A DNA stretch of 43,923 bases. It comes from an uncultured Methylibium sp. (GTDB lineage: Bacteria; Pseudomonadota; Gammaproteobacteria; Burkholderiales; Burkholderiaceae_C). Made by a program: the position numbers and the translations under genes. The notes beneath the pieces were generated by a model. The model had not been told where the DNA came from. It made no database searches and saw only the letters and a program-made list of their open reading frames with translations. The DNA lies in assembly GCF_902826655.1 (NCBI RefSeq), contig NZ_CADEFR010000027.1:1-43923 (forward strand), given 5' to 3'. The first letter of the stretch is position 1; every line of letters begins with the position of its first letter. This document shows, piece after piece, positions 1 through 6,888 of this stretch.

Positions 1-1568
1 TGCGCCGCGTGACCGCGAAGCCGCCGAACATGTTGACGGCCGTCAGCACCAGCGCGACGACGGCCAGGCCGAGGATCAGCGCGTTGGGCCGGTCGGCGGC
101 CCCGGCCGCGTCGAGCGGCGGCGCCACCTGCACCAGCGCGCCGATCGCGATGATCGAGGAGATCGCGTTGGTCACGCTCATCAGCGGCGTGTGCAGCGAG
201 GGGGTCACGTTCCACACCACCATGTAGCCGACGAAGCAGGCCAGCACGAACACGGTGAAGTGCGCCAGGAAGGAGGCCGGTGCGTACAGCCCCACCAGCG
301 CGAACAGCAGCGCGCCGACGCCGAACACGATCGCCAGCGACTTGGCCGGCATCGGCTCGCCGGCGCCGTGGCCATGGCCCTTGGCGGCCGGCGCGGCGAC
401 CGCCGCCTTGGGCTTGGCCGCGACAGCCGGCAGCTTGGGCGGCGGCGCGGGCCAGGTGATCTCGCCGTCCTTGATGACCGTCAGGCCGCGGATCGCGTCG
501 TCGTCGAAGTTGACGTTGACCGTGCCATCCTTGGCCTTGCACAGCTCCTCGGTCACGCGCAGCAGGTTGGTCGAATACAGCGTCGACGACTGCTTGGCCA
601 GCCGGCTCACCAGGTCGGTGTAGCCGACGATGGTGACGCCGTGGCGCACCACTGCCTCGCCGGGCACGGTCAGCTCGCAGTTGCCGCCCTGCTCGCCCGC
701 CATGTCGACGATCACGCTGCCGGGCTTCATGCTCTGCACCATCTCGGCGGTGATGAGCTTGGGCGCCGGCTTGCCGGGGATCAGCGCGGTGGTGATGATG
801 ATGTCGGCGTCCTTGGCCTGCTGCGCGTACATCGCGCGCTGCGCGGCCTGGAAGCCTTCGCTCATCACCTTGGCGTAGCCGCCGCCGCCCGAGCCCTCTT
901 CCTCGTAGTCGACCTTGACGAACTCGCCGCCCAGCGACACCACCTGGTCGGCCACCTCGGCGCGCGTGTCGTTGGCGCGCACGATCGCGCCCAGGTTGGC
1001 CGCGGTGCCGATGGCGGCCAGACCGGCCACGCCGGCACCGGCGACGAAGACCTTGGCCGGCGGGATCTTGCCGGCGGCGGTGATCTGGCCGTTGAAGAAG
1101 CGGCCGAAGGCGTTGGCCGCCTCGATCACCGCGCGGTAGCCGCTGACGCCGGCCATCGAGGTCAGCGCGTCCATCTTCTGCGCGCGCGACAGCTGGCGCG
1201 GCAGCGCGTCGATCGCCAGCACGGTGGCCTTGCGGGCCGCCAGCTGCTGCATCAGCTCGGGGTTCTGCGCCGGCCAGATGAAGCCGATCAGCATCGCGCC
1301 TTCGCGCAGCAGGCCGACCTCGGCCGCGCTCGGGGCACGCACCTTGAAGACGATGTCCGACATCGCCCAGAGCTCGGCCGCGCTGGCCGCGACCTGGGCG
1401 CCGGCGGCGCGGTAGCTGTCGTCGTCGAAGTTGGCGGCGTCGCCAGCGCCGCTCTCGACGGCCACGCGGAAACCCAGCTTGACGAGCTTCTCGACGACAG
1501 CCGGCACGGTGGCGACGCGCTTCTCGCCCGGCGCCGTTTCCCGGGGCACACCAATCAGCAGAGCCATG
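1..1568 (-). CDS. pntA: NAD(P) transhydrogenase subunit alpha (3' end outside window)
   Basis: Proton-translocating transhydrogenase subunit that moves hydride between NADH and NADP at the inner membrane. Read on the minus strand, the protein begins MALLIGVPRE, the typical PntA start, and a GAGAGGAG ribosome site lies just upstream. About 522 codons are visible, so by the E. coli length (510 residues) only a few C-terminal residues are missing. The NAD-binding domain shows GAGVAG (Rossmann GxGxxG) and a following VRANDTR segment. A flexible Ala/Pro linker with GHGHG follows, then four hydrophobic segments ending in NMFGGFAVTRR. This is the single-chain E. coli-type alpha subunit, with catalytic domain and membrane part together, not the split PntAA/PntAB form. 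pntB would be expected just left of the window. Confidence 0.95.
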
Positions 1569-1704
1569 AACCGATCTCCTCTCACGAATTCTTCTGGAGC
1601 CTGGTCACGGCGGGCGGACCGCGGGTCGCTGCCTGGCTCTCGGCCGCCCAGGGGGCGCGCAAGCTTACCCCGGCCCGGACGCCGGGCCGACCCCGGGTCG
1701 CCCC

Positions 1705-1712
1705 TATAGGAT
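1705..1712 (+). promoter_or_regulatory. -10-like element directly before nudJ
   Basis: TATAGGAT ends 7 nt before the ATG at 1720. With normal -10 spacing the transcript would begin at or next to the start codon, and no Shine-Dalgarno sequence fits in between. No good -35 hexamer is visible. The same geometry recurs at pqiA, the M14 peptidase and the LytS-like kinase in this window. Confidence 0.4.
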
Positions 1713-1719
1713 CGCTCCG

Positions 1720-2214
1720 ATGAGCAGCCCCCGATGGAAACCCAGCGTCACCGTGGCCGCGGTGATCGAGCAGGACGGCCGCTTCCTGCTGGTCGAGGAA
1801 GAGACGCCCGAGGGCATCCGCCTCAATCAGCCGGCCGGGCACCTGGACCCGGGCGAGTCGCTGCAGGAGGCGGTGGTGCGCGAGGTGCTGGAGGAGACGG
1901 CCTGCGTCTTCACGCCGACCGCCTTGCTGGGCGTCTACATGTCGCGCTTCATCCGCAGTGCGCGCCATGAAGACGTGACCTACCTGCGCTTCACCTACGC
2001 CGGCACGGTCGGACCGCGCGACCCGTCGCGCGCACTCGACGACGGCATCCTGCGCACGGTGTGGATGACGCCCGGGGAGATCCGCGCCGCCGCCGACCGC
2101 CACCGCAGCCCGGCCTTGCAGCGCAACGTCGACGACTGGCTGGCCGGGGTTCGCCATCCTCTCGACACGGTCTTCGTAGACCCCGGGCTCTACGACCCGG
2201 TGGAAAAATCCTGA
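1720..2214 (+). CDS. nudJ: NUDIX hydrolase, NudJ type
   Basis: Phosphatase/pyrophosphatase of the NUDIX family, 164 residues. The start [10 protein letters not shown] and the segment NQPAGHL resemble E. coli NudJ, which hydrolyses nucleoside and thiamine (HMP) pyrophosphates. The Nudix box runs over residues 40-62: G40, E46, then REVLEE at 54-59 as metal ligands. The usual Gly two residues after EE is Ala (A61). The gene ends 2 bp before mnmA, the same nudJ-mnmA order as in E. coli, which supports the NudJ assignment. It is probably cotranscribed with mnmA from a promoter very close to the start codon. Substrate is inferred from similarity and synteny. Confidence 0.88.
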   Translation: MSSPRWKPSVTVAAVIEQDGRFLLVEEETPEGIRLNQPAGHLDPGESLQEAVVREVLEETACVFTPTALLGVYMSRFIRSARHEDVTYLRFTYAGTVGPRDPSRALDDGILRTVWMTPGEIRAAADRHRSPALQRNVDDWLAGVRHPLDTVFVDPGLYDPVEKS

Positions 2215-2216
2215 GC

Positions 2217-3332
2217 ATGGCGGCGACGGCGAAGCAGCGCGTGGTGGTGGGTCTGAGCGGCGGGGTGGACTCCGCGGTCAGCGCCTGGCTGCTCAAGCAG
2301 CAGGGCCACGAGGTCGTCGGCCTGTTCATGAAGAACTGGGAGGACGACGACGATGACGAGCACTGCACCTCGCGCCAGGACTTCCTCGACGCCGCCAGCG
2401 TCGCCGACCTGATCGGCATCGAGATCGAGCACGTCAACTTCGCGGCCGAGTACAAGGACCGCGTCTTCGCCGAGTTCCTGCGCGAGTACCAGGCCGGCCG
2501 CACGCCCAACCCCGACGTGCTGTGCAATGCCGAGATCAAGTTCAAGGCCTTCCTGGATCACGCGATGCGGCTGGGCGCCGAGCGCATCGCGACGGGTCAC
2601 TACGCCCGGGTCCGCGAGCGCGACGGCCGGCATGAGTTGCTGAAGGGACTGGACCCGGCCAAGGACCAGAGCTACTTCCTGCACCGCCTGAACCAGGCCC
2701 AGCTCGCGCGCACCTGGTTCCCGGTCGGCGAGCTGCCGAAGACGCGGGTGCGGCAGATCGCCGCCGAGATCCGGCTGCCGGTCGCGGGCAAGAAGGACTC
2801 GACCGGCATCTGCTTCATCGGCGAGCGGCCGTTCCGCGAGTTCCTGAACCGCTATCTCGCCAACACGCCGGGCCCGATCCGCGACGACCGCGGGCGCACG
2901 CTCGGCGAGCACGTGGGCCTGTCCTTCTACACGCTGGGCCAGCGCAAGGGCATCGGCATCGGCGGCGTGAAGGAGCGCGCTTCGGCCAAGGGCGGCGCCG
3001 AGCACGCGCCCTGGTTCGTCGCACGGAAGGACATGGCGGCCAACACGCTGTACGTCGTGCAGGGTCACGAGCACCCGTGGCTGCAGTCGGCCGGGCTCGA
3101 GGCCGACGATGCCAGCTGGGTCGCCGGTGCGGCGCCGGCCGCGGGTGCGCTGGCCGCCAAGACGCGCTACCGCCAGGACGATGCGCCCTGCCGGCTGGCG
3201 CCGCATGCCAACGGGCGCTTCGCGCTCGACTTCGGCCATGCGCCGCAATGGGCCGTGACGCCCGGGCAGTCGGCGGTGCTCTACGACGGCGAGGTCTGCC
3301 TGGGCGGCGGCGTCATCGCGACGGCGCGCTAG
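2217..3332 (+). CDS. mnmA: tRNA-specific 2-thiouridylase MnmA
   Basis: Installs the 2-thio group on wobble uridine 34 of Lys, Glu and Gln tRNAs, taking sulfur from the IscS-Tus relay. The 371-residue protein has the full-length architecture. It carries the PP-loop SGGVDS near the N-terminus, the nucleophilic Cys in NPDVLCN, the second catalytic Cys in STGICFIG, and the KDQSYFL and [10 protein letters not shown] signatures. The ATG at 2217 lies 2 bp after the nudJ stop; an open frame extends further upstream, but that part overlaps nudJ and does not look like MnmA. Nothing unusual except a run of acidic residues (DDDDDE) after NWE. Confidence 0.97.
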   Translation: MAATAKQRVVVGLSGGVDSAVSAWLLKQQGHEVVGLFMKNWEDDDDDEHCTSRQDFLDAASVADLIGIEIEHVNFAAEYKDRVFAEFLREYQAGRTPNPDVLCNAEIKFKAFLDHAMRLGAERIATGHYARVRERDGRHELLKGLDPAKDQSYFLHRLNQAQLARTWFPVGELPKTRVRQIAAEIRLPVAGKKDSTGICFIGERPFREFLNRYLANTPGPIRDDRGRTLGEHVGLSFYTLGQRKGIGIGGVKERASAKGGAEHAPWFVARKDMAANTLYVVQGHEHPWLQSAGLEADDASWVAGAAPAAGALAAKTRYRQDDAPCRLAPHANGRFALDFGHAPQWAVTPGQSAVLYDGEVCLGGGVIATAR

Positions 3333-3376
3333 ACCGGCCGCCACGGCGCCCGCGGTGGGCCGCCCTCAGTGCGCCA

Positions 3377-4213
3377 TCAGTGCGCCATCAGCACCGGCAG
3401 CGTCATCGCCTGCAGCACGCTGCGGCTCGCGCCGCCGAGCAGCCACTCGCGCGTGCGGCTGTGGCCGTAGCAGCCCATCACCAACAGGTCGGCCTCGACG
3501 TCGGCCGCGGTCGACAGCAGGCTCTCGCCCACCTGCTCGACGGCGACGCCGTGGACCGCGACGCTGGCGGTCACGCCGTGGCGCTGCAGGTAAGCCTCGA
3601 GCGGTCCCAGCGCGATGCGCCCGGCCTCGCCCGCCGGGGCGTTGCAGGCGACGTGGACCTGGCGTGCCTCGCGCAGCAGCGGCAGGGCGGCGCTCACCGC
3701 GTGCATGGCCTCGCGCGAGGGCTTCCACGCGATCAGCACGTTGCGGCCGACCTCGGCGAAGTGCCCGGTGTAGGGCAGCACCAGCGCGGGCCGGCCGCTG
3801 TCGGCCAGCACCGAGGGCACGAAGTCGCTGGCGACGCCCCAGGCCAGCGGGTCGGTGGCGTCGTGCTGGCCCAGCACCAGCAGGTCGGCATACAGCGCGC
3901 GCTGCACGAAGCCGTGCCGGGTCAGCTCCTGGTCGAGTTCGAGCCAGTGCATCGGCGGGCCGGGGCGCTCGGCCTCGCGCGCGAAGTGCAGGCGCGCGCG
4001 GCGCCGCCGGTCGGCGTCGAGCTCGAGCATCACCGTGGCGGCTTCGCTGCCGGCGCTGTAGGCCATCGGCAGCTCGGCCAGGCTGGGCGCAGCGGCCAGC
4101 ACGGCCTCGAGCACCGCGCCGTGGGCGGCAGCCAGCTTGCGCGCGAGCGTCAGGCGTGCCGCGCAGCGCGGCGAGCCATCGACGTGCACGACGATCGAAC
4201 GGAGAGCGGTCAT
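3377..4213 (-). CDS. Universal stress protein with two UspA domains
   Basis: Cytoplasmic UspA-superfamily protein of 278 residues, about twice a single Usp domain. The first domain starts IVVHVDGS; the second starts near NVLIAWKPS and ends with the nucleotide-binding pattern GCYGHSRTREWLLGGASRSV and LPVLMAH. This fits the G-2x-G-9x-G(S/T) loop of ATP-binding Usp proteins. Tandem-domain Usp proteins are commonly induced by low oxygen or energy stress. The FNR box and -10 element upstream (see the regulatory entries) fit that role. The stop codon lies in a short tandem duplication of the 11-mer TCAGTGCGCCA. The gene stands alone between mnmA (convergent) and the HtrA-like gene (same strand). 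Confidence 0.93.
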   Translation of the reverse strand: MTALRSIVVHVDGSPRCAARLTLARKLAAAHGAVLEAVLAAAPSLAELPMAYSAGSEAATVMLELDADRRRRARLHFAREAERPGPPMHWLELDQELTRHGFVQRALYADLLVLGQHDATDPLAWGVASDFVPSVLADSGRPALVLPYTGHFAEVGRNVLIAWKPSREAMHAVSAALPLLREARQVHVACNAPAGEAGRIALGPLEAYLQRHGVTASVAVHGVAVEQVGESLLSTAADVEADLLVMGCYGHSRTREWLLGGASRSVLQAMTLPVLMAH

Positions 4214-4244
4214 GGCCTGGGTCCGTGGCGGTCGGTGATGGCGC

Positions 4245-4250
4245 AGCCTA
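4245..4250 (-). promoter_or_regulatory. -10 element of the universal stress gene
   Basis: TAGGCT on the minus strand (complement of 4245-4250). If it spans -12 to -7, transcription starts at about 4238, giving a 24-nt leader before the ATG at 4213. The FNR box centre at 4279.5 then falls at exactly -41.5. No separate -35 element is seen, as expected for a class II activated promoter. Confidence 0.6.
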
Positions 4251-4272
4251 GGTCCGGGAGCCCGCCCCCGGC

Positions 4273-4286
4273 TTGATGCGGATCAA
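4273..4286 (-). promoter_or_regulatory. FNR/ANR binding site
   Basis: TTGATGCGGATCAA is a perfect match to the FNR-family consensus TTGAT-N4-ATCAA. It lies upstream of the universal stress gene in the classical class II activator position relative to the predicted start. It predicts oxygen-limited induction by an FNR/ANR-type regulator. Confidence 0.85.
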
Positions 4287-4326
4287 GCCGCGCCGCGCGA
4301 GCCCGACGGCCCCCGGTGCGGCGCGA

Positions 4327-5457
4327 TCAGGGCGATCGCAACTCGCGGTAGCCGCCGTCGCGGAACACGATCAGGCGCAGCGGCTCGGCGGCGTGCCATT
4401 CGAGCAGCAGGCGGGCCAGTTCCGCGCCGCCGCCAACCGGGCGGCCGTTCATGCCGACGACGATGTCGCCGACGCGCAGGCCGACGCGCATCGCCGCGCC
4501 CTCGGGCCGCACCAGCCGCACCATCGCGCCGCTGGCGCGCGCCAGCCCGGCGGTCAGCGCCTCCGGCGGCAGCACGTCCTCGAACAAGGCGCCCAGGCGC
4601 GGGCGTCGCGCGGCGGTGCCGCTCTGCAGCTCGGCCGCGATCTGCTGCACCAGCTCGATCGGCAGGGCCAGACCGAGGCCGGCCATGCCCAGCGGGCTGA
4701 CGACGGCACGCAGGTTCATGCCGACGATCGCGCCGCGGGCGTCGACCAGCGGTCCGCCCGAGTTGCCGGGGTTCACGGTGATGCTGGTCTGGATGAAGAG
4801 CACCGCGTCGTCGTCGGCGAAATGACGGTTCGCGCCGCCGACGATGCCGGCCATCACCGAGCGCTCCAGGCCGTAGGGCTCGCCGATCGCGATCACCCAG
4901 TCGCCGGGCCGCAGGCTCATCGAGTGGCCGAGCGGCGGCGGCGCGTCCCAGCGCGCATCGACCTTCAGCAGCGCGAGGTCGGTGTCCGCATCGACGCCCA
5001 GGCGCGTCGCCGGCAGCACGCGCTCGTCGGGCAGCCGCACCACCACCGGATCGCTGCCGGCCACGACGTGCGCGGCCGTGGCGATCAGGCCGCCGGCGTC
5101 GATCACAATGCCGGCACCCAGGCTGACGTCGGTCAGCAGTTCGGCGTCGGCGCTGCTGCGCGAGGCCGGGGCCGACGGGTCGCCGCTGCGGTAGACGCCG
5201 ACGGTGTACGGCAGGCTGCGTTCGATCGCCGCCGAGAAGCCGGCCCCGGGGCCGGCAACGACCCCGGCCGGCGCGAGCGGCGGCGCGGCGCAGCCCGTGC
5301 CCAGCGCCGCCGCCAGCAGCAGGGCGGCGCCGGCCACCCCGGCCCCCTGCGCGACCGGCGGCTTCAGAGGACCTCCGTCGTCACCGCCGCCTCGACGGCC
5401 GCATCCGCCGGGGCCCGACCGACAGGGAGGTGCTTGGACATCGTGCGCTGCGGCCAT
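4327..5457 (-). CDS. HtrA/DegP-like serine protease with PDZ domain, probable lipoprotein
   Basis: Periplasmic trypsin-like protease of the HtrA family, 376 residues from the ATG at 5457. The catalytic triad is H130 (TAAHVV), D160 (DTDLALLK) and S233 (GNSGGPL). A single PDZ domain follows (RVGDIVVGMNGRPVGG region). A hydrophobic stretch ending LGTGC gives a lipobox with Cys56, far from the N-terminus for a signal peptide. A GTG at 5337 (Val41) would put that Cys at residue 16 and give a standard lipoprotein signal, so the true start may be 5337. No clear ribosome site supports the ATG at 5457. The membrane-anchored, one-PDZ layout recalls DegS, but substrate and pathway cannot be read from the sequence. 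It points away from the large redox operon. Confidence 0.88.
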   Translation of the reverse strand: MAAAHDVQAPPCRSGPGGCGRRGGGDDGGPLKPPVAQGAGVAGAALLLAAALGTGCAAPPLAPAGVVAGPGAGFSAAIERSLPYTVGVYRSGDPSAPASRSSADAELLTDVSLGAGIVIDAGGLIATAAHVVAGSDPVVVRLPDERVLPATRLGVDADTDLALLKVDARWDAPPPLGHSMSLRPGDWVIAIGEPYGLERSVMAGIVGGANRHFADDDAVLFIQTSITVNPGNSGGPLVDARGAIVGMNLRAVVSPLGMAGLGLALPIELVQQIAAELQSGTAARRPRLGALFEDVLPPEALTAGLARASGAMVRLVRPEGAAMRVGLRVGDIVVGMNGRPVGGGAELARLLLEWHAAEPLRLIVFRDGGYRELRSP

Positions 5458-5495
5458 GGGTCGCTGCGAGTGTGCGCCGCCGCCGTGCGCGCGGC

Positions 5496-5509
5496 TTGCG
5501 CTGCATCAA
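5496..5509. promoter_or_regulatory. FNR-like site (two mismatches)
   Basis: TTGCGCTGCATCAA matches 8 of 10 consensus positions of TTGAT-N4-ATCAA. It lies 39-52 bp from the ATG at 5457 of the HtrA-like gene and about 340 bp upstream of apbE. Which gene it serves is unclear. It is supported mainly by the perfect FNR box 1.2 kb away. Confidence 0.4.
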
Positions 5510-5700
5510 GCGCACGGCGCCGCGTCGACGCGGCGCCGGCTGCGGCGGGGGCCCGACATTTCTTGGCTCCGAGGGCGACGGGATGTCGCTCTCGTTGCGT
5601 CTGCACACATCTGACGCAGTTGCACATGGGCCGGCACCACAGGTTCCGGTTTCTTGTGCGACCGCTTGTAAGGTCTATACGCGCTGCTAACTATTGACGC

Positions 5701-5725
5701 CTTCTCGCCGCAACTCCGCGAGAAG
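5701..5725 (+). promoter_or_regulatory. Hairpin or operator upstream of apbE
   Basis: A perfect 8-bp inverted repeat, CTTCTCGC and GCGAGAAG, with a 9-nt spacer. It directly abuts the ATG at 5726 and would bury any ribosome site for that codon, which argues for a later apbE start. There is no T-run after it, so it is an operator or leader hairpin rather than an obvious terminator. Confidence 0.5.
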
Positions 5726-5842
5726 ATGCCGTCGCGTCGAGCTGCATTGCGTGACCTCCGTCTCGTTCCCCGGCCCGACGACGCATCGGACCATTCATCG
5801 ATCGAGCGGGAGGACGGGGCCACCACAGGCCTCGGCAGCGAC

Positions 5843-6847
5843 ATGTTGTTCGGCATGACCCATACCGGCTTTCAAGCCGCCAGCCTGGCCCGTGGGCTGG
5901 GCCGCGTCCGCGCGGCCGGCGCCTGGGCTAGCCGCGACGAGGTCATCATGGGCACGGCGATCCGCGTCGAGCTGTGGTCCGACGAGCGCGCCGCCGGCGA
6001 AGCCGCGATCGACGCGGTGATGGCCGAGATGCACCGCATCGACCGCGCGATGAGCCCGCACAAGCCGGACTCGGAGTTGTCGCGCATCAACCGCGACGCC
6101 GCAACGCAGGCCGTGTCGCTGAGCGAGGAGATGTGCCAGCTGCTGGCCTGCGCGATCGAGTTCTCCGACCTGTCGGGCGGGGCCTTCGACATCACCCACG
6201 CCAGCGTCGGCCAGCTCTACGACTACCGCCGGGGCCTTCGCCCCGACGCCGCGGCGCTGGCGCGTGGCCGCGCCGCGATCGGCTGGCGCGGCCTCGAGCT
6301 GGACCCGAAGGCACGCACGCTGCGCTTTGCGCGCGAAGGCATGCGCATCGACCTGGGCGGCTTCGCCAAGGGCCACGCGGTCGAAAGCGCCGCGGCGATC
6401 CTGCGCGGCCACGGCATCCGCCACGCGATCGTCACGGCCGGCGGCGACAGCCGCCTCCTGGGCGACCGCCGCGGCCGGCCCTGGAGCGTCGCGATCCGCG
6501 ACCCGCGCCGCCCCGAGGAGGTCGTCGCGGTGCTGCCGCTCGAGGACTGCGCGGTGTCGACCTCGGGCGACTACGAACGCTACTTCGAACGCGACGGCGT
6601 GCGCTTCCACCACGTGATCGACCCGAAGACGGGCCGCTCGCCGAGCAGCGTGCACAGCGTGACCATCCTGGCCGACGACGGCCTGACCAGCGAGGCGCTG
6701 TCCAAGAGCGTCTTCGTGCTGGGCGTGGACAAGGGACTGCAACTGGTCGAGTCGCTGCCGGGAGTCGACGCGGTCGTCGTCGACGCGGCAGGGGCCCTGC
6801 ATTACTCGGCGGGCCTGCTCGCCGGTGCCGTGTCGCCGCGGCAATGA
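5843..6847 (+). CDS. apbE: ApbE-family FAD:protein FMN transferase
   Basis: Covalently attaches FMN from FAD to Ser/Thr of target proteins. The core begins at EVIMGTAIRVEL. It has the DLGGFAKGHAVE motif, GGDSRLLG, and HHVIDPKTGRS (family HxIDPxTG). The C-terminal metal motif, usually ADALATALFVLG, reads SEALSKSVFVLG (6689-6724), so the Asp and Thr that bind Mg2+ in studied ApbE/Ftp proteins are Glu and Lys. The start is uncertain: ATG 5843 gives 334 residues, and the frame extends to 5726. Neither version shows a clear Sec, Tat or lipoprotein signal, although the likely targets are exported. First gene of the 17-gene operon; the stop is 41 bp before the haem lipoprotein gene. The best target candidate is the DUF4266 protein at 12492. 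Confidence 0.9.
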   Translation: MLFGMTHTGFQAASLARGLGRVRAAGAWASRDEVIMGTAIRVELWSDERAAGEAAIDAVMAEMHRIDRAMSPHKPDSELSRINRDAATQAVSLSEEMCQLLACAIEFSDLSGGAFDITHASVGQLYDYRRGLRPDAAALARGRAAIGWRGLELDPKARTLRFAREGMRIDLGGFAKGHAVESAAAILRGHGIRHAIVTAGGDSRLLGDRRGRPWSVAIRDPRRPEEVVAVLPLEDCAVSTSGDYERYFERDGVRFHHVIDPKTGRSPSSVHSVTILADDGLTSEALSKSVFVLGVDKGLQLVESLPGVDAVVVDAAGALHYSAGLLAGAVSPRQ

Positions 6848-6888
6848 GATTCCGGCGACGGACAGAGGGATTCATCAAGGAGGCAAAG

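Larger units (their letters stand above)
5458..5842. other. Intergenic regulatory gap between protease gene and redox operon
   Basis: 385 bp without a convincing gene. It holds an FNR-like site (5496-5509), an AT-richer segment near 5636-5700 that contains TATACG and TTGACG, and a strong small hairpin (5701-5725). It separates the divergent HtrA-like gene and apbE, so promoters for both probably lie here. An open frame continues upstream from apbE to an ATG at 5726, but its first residues do not look like ApbE. Confidence 0.5.

Noticed and set aside
191-1723. Long plus-strand open frame opposite pntA
   Set aside because: Its protein is a mix of Arg, His, Gly and Leu without any motif, while the opposite strand gives a textbook PntA. 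High GC removes stop codons from the antisense frame.
5694-5699. TTGACG as a -35 element for apbE
   Set aside because: No acceptable -10 hexamer lies 15-19 bp downstream; that space is the hairpin.
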